Shown one piece after another: positions 1 through 6,392 of a stretch of DNA of 20,440 nucleotides. The notes under the pieces are model-generated. The model was not told where the DNA came from. It made no database searches and saw only the letters and a program-made list of their open reading frames with translations. Position 1 is the first letter of the stretch; the number at the start of each line of letters is the position of its first letter. The position numbers were made by a program, and so were the translations under genes. The stretch is from Candidatus Kerfeldbacteria bacterium (lineage in GTDB: Bacteria; Patescibacteriota; Patescibacteriia; UBA9570), in contig DOSP01000073.1 in the NCBI GenBank assembly GCA_003512175.1, positions 352 through 20,791 on the forward strand. The letters are read 5' to 3'.

Positions 1-76
1 GAGAGGACTTGAACCTCCACACCCTTACGGGTATAGCCACCTCAAGGCTACGTGTATACCATTTCACCACCCGCGC
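1..76 (-). tRNA. tRNA-Leu (anticodon GAG), 3' end cut off by window edge
   Basis: Read on the minus strand, the sequence starts with acceptor strand GCGCGGG at 76-70. A D-arm follows, then an anticodon stem TAGCC/GGCTA around loop TTGAGGT, giving anticodon GAG (Leu, CUC/CUU codons). The extra arm is long (CCCGTAAGGG hairpin), as expected of class II tRNALeu. The T-arm is GGAGG-TTCAAGT-CCTCT. Only the first base of the 3' acceptor strand lies in the window, so the last residues and any encoded CCA are not visible. Confidence 0.93.
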
Positions 77-99
77 TTATTCTTTAAATGTGCTTGCCA

Positions 100-128
100 A
101 TTATAGCTAAGGCTTCAGTAATTTTCAA
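100..128 (-). promoter_or_regulatory. Sigma70-type promoter of tRNA-Leu
   Basis: On the minus strand TTGAAA (128-123) is followed after exactly 17 nt by a perfect TATAAT (105-100). The predicted start, about 93, leaves a leader of roughly 17 nt before the tRNA 5' end at 76. The tRNA-Glu promoter further along has the same geometry, which supports both calls. Confidence 0.75.
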
Positions 129-158
129 ATAACCCCACACTTCATGTGTGTGGGTTAT
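129..158. repeat. Palindromic hairpin between two divergent promoters
   Basis: Seven pairs (129-135 with 152-158), a bulged T151, then five pairs (136-140 with 146-150) close a TTCAT loop. Neither strand continues into a T-run, so it is not a standard terminator. It sits directly between the tRNA-Leu promoter and the ncRNA promoter. It could be an operator-like or insulating element; its function is unknown. Confidence 0.4.
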
Positions 159-178
159 GTGTGGAGTGGAACCAGGTA

Positions 179-207
179 TTGACAAAAGCGAAAAAATCCG
201 CTAATCT
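179..207 (+). promoter_or_regulatory. Sigma70-type promoter of the ncRNA
   Basis: A perfect -35 TTGACA (179-184) is followed after exactly 17 nt by TAATCT (202-207), which keeps the important T1, A2 and T6 of the -10 box. The predicted start is near 214. No open reading frame with a plausible start follows before the U8 terminator at 363-370. The promoter therefore most likely serves a non-coding transcript. Confidence 0.6.
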
Positions 208-213
208 GTGCGG

Positions 214-370
214 TTCCTCATTATTTATAGTGGGGTAACAAATCAAGCAAAAGGTCCCCGCTACCTGTAGGCACGACGAGCATGGGAACCTTCTGGTAGG
301 ATACATAAGGCTCCGGCTCTATGCATCCCTCCAAAGGTTCTCTTGCCTACAGCTAGTAGGGATTTTTTTT
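214..370 (+). ncRNA. Putative structured ncRNA, rod-shaped, with intrinsic terminator
   Basis: The outer stem pairs 255-272 with 345-362 (16 of 18 positions, including one G-U) and runs straight into T8 (363-370). Inside it, 284-292 pairs with 334-342, leaving an 11-nt asymmetric bulge at 273-283. The tip folds from 299-307 with 320-328 and closes with C-TCCG-G at 311-316, a UNCG-like stable tetraloop. About 40 nt at the 5' end look unpaired. With its own promoter the predicted transcript is about 157 nt. I see no SRP core (GGAA loop with its symmetric bulge), RNase P, tmRNA or T-box motifs. The length and terminal pairing recall 6S RNA, but I see no convincing central open bubble. Class unknown. 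Confidence 0.5.
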
Positions 371-371
371 A

Positions 372-411
372 AGACCTCTCTCCCTGCCTCTCTCCTTTCA
401 GGAGAGAGGAG
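372..411 (+). repeat. Left inverted repeat of the DUF559 module, with internal hairpin
   Basis: This 40-bp segment matches the reverse complement of 850-889 at 33 of 40 positions. Its inner part, 387-409, is a perfect 9-bp hairpin (CCTCTCTCC, loop TTTCA, GGAGAGAGG). It starts two bases after the T-run that ends the ncRNA. Confidence 0.85.
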
Positions 412-412
412 C

Positions 413-432
413 ACTTGCAAGAAACTGCAAGT
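413..432. repeat. Perfect 7-bp hairpin upstream of the DUF559 gene
   Basis: ACTTGCA (413-419) and TGCAAGT (426-432) pair around AGAAAC. The hairpin lies between the left terminal repeat and the gene. A TATACT hexamer at 433-438 follows it directly, but I find no matching -35. Confidence 0.45.
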
Positions 433-483
433 TATACTAAATGTACTTTGAAGAGCACTGCCAGGTTTTAAAGGGGTGCTTTT

Positions 484-891
484 ATGTTAAGTCGAACAAG
501 AAAGCCAAGAGAAGTGAACTTTCAAAAAAAGTTACATCAGATGGCTAAACAGTTACGAGGTCGATCAACATCGTCGGAGCAGATACTCTGGAAAATATTA
601 AAAGGCAATAGTAGATTTGGTGTAAAATTTCGACGCCAATGGCCGATTGATCGATACATCGTAGATTTCTGCTGCTTGAAGTTGAAATTAATTATTGAAG
701 TCGATGGACCAATTCATGATCAACAAAAAGATCATGATACGCAGCATGACCAAATTTTAAGTGGCTACTATGGTTTTACAGTGGTACGATTTAAAAATGC
801 TGAAATAGACAACAACTTGACCGAAGTTATCAAAACGATTCAAAACCAACTTCCCTCTCCTGAAAGGAGAGGGACCGAGGGAGAGGTCTAA
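484..891 (+). CDS. DUF559 domain protein (Vsr / PD-(D/E)XK-like endonuclease fold)
   Basis: This 135-aa protein has the DUF559 layout: an N-terminal helix ending in LW at 35-36, then FRRQ (49-52), DF (61-62), EVDG with E72 and D74, and H78. DUF559 belongs to the Vsr-like branch of the PD-(D/E)XK nucleases, so D61, E72 and D74 are the likely metal ligands. DNA nicking or cleavage is inferred, not shown. AAGGGG at 472-477 gives a good Shine-Dalgarno 6 nt before the ATG. The last 13-14 residues (including PSPERRGTEGEV) are encoded by the right terminal repeat and look like translated repeat rather than conserved domain. The gene ends by overlapping the convergent VanW stop. Confidence 0.88.
   Translation: MLSRTRKPREVNFQKKLHQMAKQLRGRSTSSEQILWKILKGNSRFGVKFRRQWPIDRYIVDFCCLKLKLIIEVDGPIHDQQKDHDTQHDQILSGYYGFTVVRFKNAEIDNNLTEVIKTIQNQLPSPERRGTEGEV
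850..889 (-). repeat. Right inverted repeat of the DUF559 module
   Basis: The reverse complement matches the left repeat (372-411) at 33 of 40 positions. The four differences inside the hairpin form two complete base-pair swaps (C-G to T-A and T-A to C-G), so pairing is kept in both copies. The repeat codes for the DUF559 C-terminus on the plus strand. It also supplies two of the three bases of the VanW stop codon on the minus strand. Confidence 0.85.
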
Positions 892-2846
892 TCCTTCTTC
901 TTCTTTTTTGAAGAATTCGTATTCGAGTTTGAATTTGAATCCTCCTCAGTTACATCATCAGTCTCTTCCACTACATCTTCTTCAACGCTCTCTGCATCTT
1001 CTTCTGTGTCTTCTGTGATTTCTTCTGTTGGTCCTACTAAACATCTGGCCGGTTGTGCCTTATACACACTCGTGTAGTTTTGTGTATCAGTCGTACCATC
1101 GGCCCATTCAATAATATAGTCAAACGATGCAGTGACACCGGTGTAGGCATGCTGGGCACAATTACGGGTACCCGGCGCTAAACTTTCATCCACCACCTCT
1201 TCGGTTGGCCCTGGTGAGACATGGCCATAGTTCACTGGTTCTGTGAAATATCCATTGCGGCCATCATCTGTGCCCCACAGTTCAAAATAAATATCATAGC
1301 CCTCAATGCGCGTGCGCCACAGGATATACTGGTCTGTAGTATTTTTGAATTTAAAATCTGGTGAGGGATCATAAATGGTCGCATCTACTCCCGCTTTGCC
1401 ATTGTAGTTATAATACGACACTGCCCAGGAATGATTACGCCGTTCCACAATCTCTTGGCCAGACATCATGGCCGCTCGAAATGAGGTTGATCCAATTTGG
1501 CACAAACCACCGCCTAATTCTTTCTCAAGCTTATTCCCTTTAATCACTAATTCCGGTAGCCAACCATTGGCGGCATCAAATGGTTTTAAGGTATCTAGCA
1601 ACGAAAAGGTTTCACCCGGCGCAATGAGTAATCCATTCACCAAATCGGCTCCACGGCGGATATTGGCAATGCGGTTAGCCGGGCTACCAGCAAAATTCGT
1701 TATGCCGGTTCCCAATAATTCTTTAATGCCCAAGTCGTTCAGACTATCTGGTGTGGCTTTGGGATGGGCTACTTCGACAACCAGTTCAACCGTTGCTGTA
1801 CGATTAGTCAGCACGGCCTGATTGATTGCTGTGATGGTTTTATCTAACGTGACTTCTAAACCATCCGCCCCATCTTCAAATTGAGTGAGTGTGACCTCGT
1901 CGTTCACAATATCTAAACTAAACCGCCCTTCCTTCACTGGAATGTTAATATCTGCGGCTATGGGATCAAGCGAAGTTCGAATGGCTGCTTCATCAAAGGT
2001 CAGTTCCGTAGTGAGCCAACCAGCTAATTCGTCGCGAGCAATGCTGTAGGTGTTATCTTCATACGTTAATGTCACCGGTGCTAAGTCCAAAATCGCTTCG
2101 GCCTCGGCCATGCGTTGTTCAGCAGCCGTCGTGGTTACTGGAGCCGGTTCAGCCTCAAGCTGCAAAGTAAGCTGTACCGGTTCAAGTATATTAATTTGTG
2201 TTTCTATCTGTGAGACAACATCTGACCAGTTAAATTGAGTACCATCACTATGTGGTACCACGGTGATGGGATCAGTAGACGTATCGAAATTGGCGTTGTG
2301 ATACGGTGTGGTGTATTGATCAAATTCAGCAGCGAGTAAATCAACAATAGTAGCTGTGGCCATATCGTATTGCAGTAGTTCATCAGTGCCGCGTACTAAG
2401 GCTGATAGTTTTTGCCAAAGATTCTGTTGCGCTTCACCACCGCGGCCAACGCCGAAAGCGGCTTGCACCGTGTTATCTGTTTGAATATCGATCAAGGGCA
2501 CATCATCACTGACTGTGGGGAGGGTGAAGATGGTGTCTTGAAAAGTGAATGTCAGGCCATCATGTTCCAATTGTGCCTTATAGTTACTGACAATGCGACT
2601 GGCTGCCACGTAATCTAAGCCGGAAGCGGGTTGTGCTGCAATGGTGACACCAGGATAAATTTTATTCGTGTAGGTATACTCGTATCCGAAATAACCAATC
2701 ACGCCCAATAAACCAAGAATGATTACTGCACCAATGCCGCCTAACAGTAGCTTATGCACATGAGAAGATTTCACCACTGGCTGGTCAGTTGGTGGCGGTT
2801 CAATTTTGGTTGTTTTGGATTTCTTGGTTTTTTTCGTCTGCGCCAT
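888..2846 (-). CDS. VanW family membrane-anchored protein
   Basis: 652 aa. A basic, Lys-rich cytoplasmic start is followed by one transmembrane helix (about 32-54), so most of the protein is outside. Residues 60-370 resemble the repeated peptidoglycan-binding-like region usual before VanW domains. The VanW domain spans about 385-525, with the run NRIANIRRGADLVNG, APGETFSLLD and the hallmark GGGLCQIGST at 445-454. An acidic, then Ser/Asn-rich, then KKKKKD tail ends the protein. VanW proteins are tied to the cell wall, but no reaction is established. The ATG overlaps the hsp20 stop (TAATG), implying translational coupling. Its stop codon lies in the edge of the DUF559 module, so the extreme C-terminus may have been altered by that insertion. 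Confidence 0.92.
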   Translation of the reverse strand: MAQTKKTKKSKTTKIEPPPTDQPVVKSSHVHKLLLGGIGAVIILGLLGVIGYFGYEYTYTNKIYPGVTIAAQPASGLDYVAASRIVSNYKAQLEHDGLTFTFQDTIFTLPTVSDDVPLIDIQTDNTVQAAFGVGRGGEAQQNLWQKLSALVRGTDELLQYDMATATIVDLLAAEFDQYTTPYHNANFDTSTDPITVVPHSDGTQFNWSDVVSQIETQINILEPVQLTLQLEAEPAPVTTTAAEQRMAEAEAILDLAPVTLTYEDNTYSIARDELAGWLTTELTFDEAAIRTSLDPIAADINIPVKEGRFSLDIVNDEVTLTQFEDGADGLEVTLDKTITAINQAVLTNRTATVELVVEVAHPKATPDSLNDLGIKELLGTGITNFAGSPANRIANIRRGADLVNGLLIAPGETFSLLDTLKPFDAANGWLPELVIKGNKLEKELGGGLCQIGSTSFRAAMMSGQEIVERRNHSWAVSYYNYNGKAGVDATIYDPSPDFKFKNTTDQYILWRTRIEGYDIYFELWGTDDGRNGYFTEPVNYGHVSPGPTEEVVDESLAPGTRNCAQHAYTGVTASFDYIIEWADGTTDTQNYTSVYKAQPARCLVGPTEEITEDTEEDAESVEEDVVEETDDVTEEDSNSNSNTNSSKKKKKD

Positions 2847-3343
2847 TACCGTACCGCTTTAACCGGGATGCGCGTATTTTTTGGCCGATGGGATTTTGGT
2901 AATGTGACCAACAACACACCATGTTCAATTTTTGCTTCTACCGCATCGTTTTTGATATCCACTGGCATAATCACCGAACGTGAAAAGCCACCCCAGTAAC
3001 ATTCTTGAATAAAGTAATTCTCCGGTTTGATGGTGAGATCTGGTAGGAGTCGCTTACCTTTGATGGTGACCATATCGTTATTCAGGTGAACTTCAAGTTG
3101 CTTGGGATCAAGCCCACCAATAATGGCGCGGATGTAGACATTCTTATCATCGTGGTACACATCTACTGCTAGCTGGCCATCATACCCATCCGGTGTGGCC
3201 ATCCAGGCGTCTTCGCTGACGGCGGTGGCACTGGATAATTTTAGCGCGCCGTCTGTTTCTGCGAAAAAATCATCTGAATGAATCAGTTCGTCGGCTTCGA
3301 GATCTTTTAAGCGGCTTTTGAATTGGGATTTCCGCGGAGTCAT
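2846..3343 (-). CDS. Hsp20 / alpha-crystallin small heat shock protein
   Basis: 165 aa, an ATP-independent holdase that binds unfolding proteins. The alpha-crystallin beta-sandwich covers about 55-152. It includes the DVYHDDKNVYIRAIIGGL strands and the family signature near its end (EHGVLLVTLPK, matching A-x-x-x-N-G-V-L). The C-terminal I-P-V at 159-161 fits the I-x-I anchor used for oligomer assembly. The N-terminal arm of about 55 residues is acidic. It lies 15 nt downstream of the EamA stop. A good promoter directly upstream (TATAAT at 3356-3351) could drive hsp20 and vanW separately from the transporter. Its stop overlaps the VanW start by one base. Confidence 0.95.
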   Translation of the reverse strand: MTPRKSQFKSRLKDLEADELIHSDDFFAETDGALKLSSATAVSEDAWMATPDGYDGQLAVDVYHDDKNVYIRAIIGGLDPKQLEVHLNNDMVTIKGKRLLPDLTIKPENYFIQECYWGGFSRSVIMPVDIKNDAVEAKIEHGVLLVTLPKSHRPKNTRIPVKAVR

Positions 3344-3350
3344 TGCACCT

Positions 3351-3379
3351 ATTATATATTATGTCCGTTGGGCCCACAA
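3351..3379 (-). promoter_or_regulatory. Promoter of hsp20-vanW, placed for a nearly leaderless mRNA
   Basis: On the minus strand TTGTGG (3379-3374) precedes, by 17 nt, a perfect TATAAT (3356-3351). Seven bases separate the -10 box from the hsp20 ATG, so transcription would begin at or one base before the start codon. The -10 overlaps the short gap after the EamA gene, and the -35 lies inside the end of that gene. Confidence 0.6.
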
Positions 3380-4195
3380 GCCACTCGCCAGCACGATAAT
3401 GCCGCCTATGGCCATCAGCGGCGTGACTTCTTCACCTAATAGCAGGGTAGCACCCAGCACTGAAGTTAATGGCACAATATATCCAATGAGACCAATAAGT
3501 ATGATCGGTGTACGTTGAATACCAATGGTATCCAGATAACTGGCAAAAAAACCATAAACGAATCCAAATATAATGACTGGCCACCAGCTACTCCCCAGAC
3601 CTTGCCAGCCAATAAATGGAAGTAACACCAGGCACGCTGCCATTGACCGCAGGAACAAGACAGTCATTGGCGATATACTATGGAGCACACGTTTGGAACT
3701 ATACCAATACACAGCGACGCTCGCTGCTGAGATAAAGGCAGACGCTACGCCATAAAAATTGGCCGTACCAAAATCAAGACCTTTACCACTCAGCACGAAA
3801 CCCAATCCAATAAAGGCTGTCACAGTGGCGATGACCACCCGATAGTTAGCTGACTGTCGAGTCATCGCAAATACACCAATACCCAGTAAGACTGGTGCCA
3901 CCCAACGCAGCAGCGTAGAAACTGAAACATCCATCACTCGAATTGCATAAAAATAACTGACATCTGTGATGACTAACGCTAATCCCAGACTACTTATTTT
4001 TATGATTTGTTTTTTTGTGAGTTGTTTGAGTTCAGGATAAGCCTTCGGGAATGATCCGAGGGCACCAAAAAAGTGCATGGCAAAAGCCAGCACGATAACC
4101 GATGCCGGGATTAGCTTCAAACTAATGGCTAATGTGCCAAAGAGTAACTTTGCGGAGGCTAAAATCCACGGGCCGGATTTTTTGTCGACATACAT
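3359..4195 (-). CDS. EamA/DMT-family membrane transporter
   Basis: 278 aa, almost entirely hydrophobic, with about ten predicted transmembrane helices in two similar halves. This is the usual EamA (drug/metabolite transporter, RhaT/YdcZ-like) build. The second half shows the typical pattern of Lys/Arg-rich short loops and a final helix pair with LLGEEVTPLMAIGGIIVLASG. The substrate cannot be told from sequence. The ATG begins one base after the 3' end of tRNA-Glu, with no room for a ribosome-binding site. The gene is therefore probably read from the tRNA promoter and released by tRNA 3' processing. No better internal start is evident, since the first helix begins near residue 10. Confidence 0.88.
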   Translation of the reverse strand: MYVDKKSGPWILASAKLLFGTLAISLKLIPASVIVLAFAMHFFGALGSFPKAYPELKQLTKKQIIKISSLGLALVITDVSYFYAIRVMDVSVSTLLRWVAPVLLGIGVFAMTRQSANYRVVIATVTAFIGLGFVLSGKGLDFGTANFYGVASAFISAASVAVYWYSSKRVLHSISPMTVLFLRSMAACLVLLPFIGWQGLGSSWWPVIIFGFVYGFFASYLDTIGIQRTPIILIGLIGYIVPLTSVLGATLLLGEEVTPLMAIGGIIVLASGLWAQRT

Positions 4196-4196
4196 G

Positions 4197-4268
4197 TAGC
4201 CTCACGGGGAATTGAACCCCGATTAATGGCTTGAAAAGCCACTGTCCTAACCATTAGACGATGAGGCC
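4197..4268 (-). tRNA. tRNA-Glu (anticodon TTC)
   Basis: Read on the minus strand, the acceptor GGCCTCA pairs with TGAGGCT (one G-T pair) and the discriminator is A. The anticodon stem GTGGC/GCCAT encloses TTTTCAA, giving anticodon TTC for GAA/GAG. The D-arm and T-arm (CGGGG-TTCAATT-CCCCG) are regular. No CCA is encoded; the next bases are CATG, where the EamA gene starts. Confidence 0.96.
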
Positions 4269-4291
4269 AAATGAAACAAAGAGCGCTACCG

Positions 4292-4320
4292 ACTATAACG
4301 CATCAAAATGCTCGCGTCAA
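4292..4320 (-). promoter_or_regulatory. Sigma70-type promoter of tRNA-Glu (and likely the EamA operon)
   Basis: On the minus strand TTGACG (4320-4315) precedes, by exactly 17 nt, TATAGT (4297-4292). The predicted start near 4285 leaves about 17 nt of leader before the tRNA, as at tRNA-Leu. It is the only recognisable promoter upstream of the EamA gene. Confidence 0.75.
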
Positions 4321-4363
4321 GTTAGACTTTTAAGCAATTTCACTCTATACTGGAGGTAACCTT

Positions 4364-5827
4364 ATGCCACAGAAAAATAAACGTGTCCTGCTACCGCTCC
4401 TACTCATATCCCTGTTCGTGGCTGCAGTGCTGCTACCAACCACGGCACAAGCGGCAGGAAGTACCACCGCGTACAATAAGTTACGCGTGGCAAAACTGAT
4501 CGTCACCAGCTACATCCAAAACAGTAAGGGTAAGGTAACCGTTAAAGATCTTCTCAAAGTTACGAAGAATGCTTTGTTTAAGAGTAACGTCACTGTGCAG
4601 GGAAACTTGTCTGTGGATGATACAGTAGGTGTAGTGAACATCGATTTTGCAGACTCTGATATTACCACTCTTGACACCACTACTCTGACCGGTGGCAGTA
4701 TCTACTACAATGTGGCGGATACTAAATTATACTTATGGACCGGTACTGCTTGGGTAGATTTATCAGCCGTCGATACAGATACAAATACAACCTATACGGC
4801 TGGTTCCGGCTTAACCTTAACCGATACTGTCTTTGCTGCGACTCTCGGTACAACCATTGAATCCAGTGAAATTACCGATGACACCATCGCCGCTGCCGAC
4901 ATTGCTACTGATGCTATCACCACTGCTGAACTACTTGATAGTACCGTAGCCTCGGCTGATATTGCGGCTGATACTATTGTCGCTGCGGACATCGCTACCA
5001 GCGCAGTAACCACTACGGAGATTCTGGATGATAGCATCTCTGCTGCCGACATTGCCTCTGATACCATTCTGGCAGGAGACATTGCTACTGACGCTGTGAC
5101 TACCACCGAGATCCTTGACGGTACTGTGGCTACTGCCGATATCTCCGCCGATACTATCGCCGCAGCCGATATTGCAGCCGATGCCGTGACTACTTCAGAA
5201 ATTTTAGATAGCACTGTGGCTTCTGCTGACATTGCGGCAGACACCATTGTGGCCGGTGATATTGCCACGAGCGCGGTTGCCACTGCTGAAATTCTTGATG
5301 ATACGATTGCTGCGGCTGATATTGCCAATGTGGCTCGATATATTTCTTTCCCGCTTGAATCATTTATTGATTGCGAAACTAACGCTGGAGATAATATTGG
5401 TTATGATACCGATGCTAATAACCTAGCAGATTTTGTGAACTCTTCTACAGATGGTCTTGGTTTTGTCATCCGATTTGATGATACCGGGAGTTCAGAGGAT
5501 CAAGATTCACAAATCTGTAACAACTTTACCGTGCCAGCTGATTACGCTGCCGGTGGCCGGTTCATCATACGTGCGCTCAAAGATGGTCATACAAATGCGA
5601 GTGAAAAAATAGCTTGCGATGCATCGGTGAATGGCGCGGCACTAGGAGGGGCTGGTGATGTGACGACTTCGACAGCCACTTCAACCAGTTATACCTGTGA
5701 ACCAACCATCAGTAGTTTGGCTGCCAATGATAGTGTCAGCTTCACATTCTACATCTTGTCCGATACAACAATGAATGATGCCGTTGATATTGCCAGTGTA
5801 GCGTTTTCCTATAGTGCCACGCAATAG
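4364..5827 (+). CDS. Secreted protein with 15 tandem decapeptide repeats
   Basis: 487 aa. A Sec signal peptide (basic start, hydrophobic core 9-25, likely cleavage after AQA near 30) shows export. Residues 32-135 form an N-terminal region with a YYNVADTKLYLWTGTAWVDLS segment, a form common near the end of tail-fibre or shaft-like proteins. Residues 171-320 are fifteen decapeptides of the kind TIAAADIATD / AVTTTEILDD / TVASADIAAD, giving a 30-residue super-repeat. Residues 325-487 form a Cys-containing beta-rich C-terminal domain with no membrane anchor or sortase signal. GGAGG at 4352-4356 is a clear Shine-Dalgarno. The likely role is an extracellular fibre or adhesin, by inference only. The next gene overlaps its end by 14 nt. 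Confidence 0.85.
   Translation: MPQKNKRVLLPLLLISLFVAAVLLPTTAQAAGSTTAYNKLRVAKLIVTSYIQNSKGKVTVKDLLKVTKNALFKSNVTVQGNLSVDDTVGVVNIDFADSDITTLDTTTLTGGSIYYNVADTKLYLWTGTAWVDLSAVDTDTNTTYTAGSGLTLTDTVFAATLGTTIESSEITDDTIAAADIATDAITTAELLDSTVASADIAADTIVAADIATSAVTTTEILDDSISAADIASDTILAGDIATDAVTTTEILDGTVATADISADTIAAADIAADAVTTSEILDSTVASADIAADTIVAGDIATSAVATAEILDDTIAAADIANVARYISFPLESFIDCETNAGDNIGYDTDANNLADFVNSSTDGLGFVIRFDDTGSSEDQDSQICNNFTVPADYAAGGRFIIRALKDGHTNASEKIACDASVNGAALGGAGDVTTSTATSTSYTCEPTISSLAANDSVSFTFYILSDTTMNDAVDIASVAFSYSATQ
4874..5323 (+). repeat. Region encoding 15 decapeptide repeats (30-residue super-repeat)
   Basis: The 450 bp encode residues 171-320 in exact steps of 10 residues. The protein repeat is regular but the DNA is not. 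The recurring ADIA motif uses many different codon combinations (for example GCCGACATTGCT, GCTGATATTGCG, GCAGCCGATATTGCA). Confidence 0.85.
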
Positions 5828-6392
5828 TATTATTCTCGTTGGTCTAGCGCTGTTGCTAGGAGTAGGTCTGTTCATCGGCTGGCGCTGGAAGGATCAGCAG
5901 GACTTTATCAATAGTTCTAAAGTCTACGAAGATACCACCAACGGATTCACTTTCCGTTATCCAGTTACGTGGGATTTCATTGCTCAAGATAATGATCTTG
6001 CTATACGGAACGAAAAATTTACGGTGGGAGTTAGTGTAGTAGGCGAACCATCTACAGCTGTAGGAGTCATTGTTCGAGCGCATTCAACGCAAGAGGTGAT
6101 TGATGAGCGACAGTTATTAGAAGATATTCAACAGCAATTGACCACCCAGTTTACTGATTATCAATTACTCAAGTCAAAAACCAAACGTTTTGATACCTAT
6201 ACGGTGCTGGATATTGAATATACCCAAAAACATGCAGATACATCTTACGTTCACCAACGGCAACGGATATTTGTGACGGACAAAAACGTCTACATTATTT
6301 CTGGATCAAGTTTGCTTGTCAATTATCCCCAACGTAACAAAGATCTGAATCATATTTTGGATTCATTCACCCTGTTAGAAGGCCCGCGTTAA
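5814..6392 (+). CDS. Membrane-anchored PsbP-like protein
   Basis: 192 aa starting at a GTG that overlaps the previous stop by 14 nt, so translation is probably coupled; there is no Shine-Dalgarno. One N-terminal helix (about 5-23) anchors it, with the rest predicted outside. The soluble part follows the PsbP/DUF1795-like pattern. It opens with NGFTFRYPVTW, continues with a strand-rich middle, and ends with an RIFVTDKNVYIISGS strand and a helix with the LDSFTLLEG ending. Homologues outside photosynthesis have no settled function. Its tight linkage to the repeat protein suggests they act together at the cell surface. The last 18 nt overlap the 3' end of the convergent SpoIIM-like gene. Confidence 0.7.
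   Translation: MPRNSIILVGLALLLGVGLFIGWRWKDQQDFINSSKVYEDTTNGFTFRYPVTWDFIAQDNDLAIRNEKFTVGVSVVGEPSTAVGVIVRAHSTQEVIDERQLLEDIQQQLTTQFTDYQLLKSKTKRFDTYTVLDIEYTQKHADTSYVHQRQRIFVTDKNVYIISGSSLLVNYPQRNKDLNHILDSFTLLEGPR

Larger units (their letters stand above)
372..889 (+). mobile_element. Putative DUF559 repeat-bounded module (518 bp)
   Basis: Two inverted 40-bp hairpin repeats form the ends and a DUF559 endonuclease-like gene fills the interior. Another perfect hairpin (413-419 with 426-432) lies just inside the left end. The module exactly fills the space between the ncRNA terminator and the stop codon of the VanW gene. As far as I know, DUF559 genes are often seen with GC-rich palindromic repeats in many bacterial genomes. 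That the unit is mobile is my inference; no clear target duplication is visible. Confidence 0.5.

Noticed and set aside
214..370. Identification of the ncRNA as 6S, SRP, tmRNA, RNase P or a T-box leader
   Set aside because: No GGAA SRP loop, no tRNA-like ends, no RNase P core, no T-box sequence, and no clear 6S central bubble could be found by eye.
451..483. AGCAC...GTGCT plus TTTT before the DUF559 start as a terminator
   Set aside because: The stem is short and imperfect with a long loop, and its 3' arm contains the AAGGGG Shine-Dalgarno right before the ATG; at most it could mask the ribosome-binding site.
4322..4351. TTAGAC ... TATACT as promoter of the 4364 gene
   Set aside because: The -10 would abut the GGAGG used as Shine-Dalgarno, so the RNA would start downstream of it; the -35 match is poor. 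The true promoter is probably further upstream, overlapping the divergent tRNA-Glu promoter, but I cannot place it.
4792..5328. A 178-codon open frame antisense to the decapeptide repeats
   Set aside because: It is low-complexity (Ala/Ser/Val/Ile) and open only because the repeat codons lack antisense stops; no ribosome-binding site or domain.
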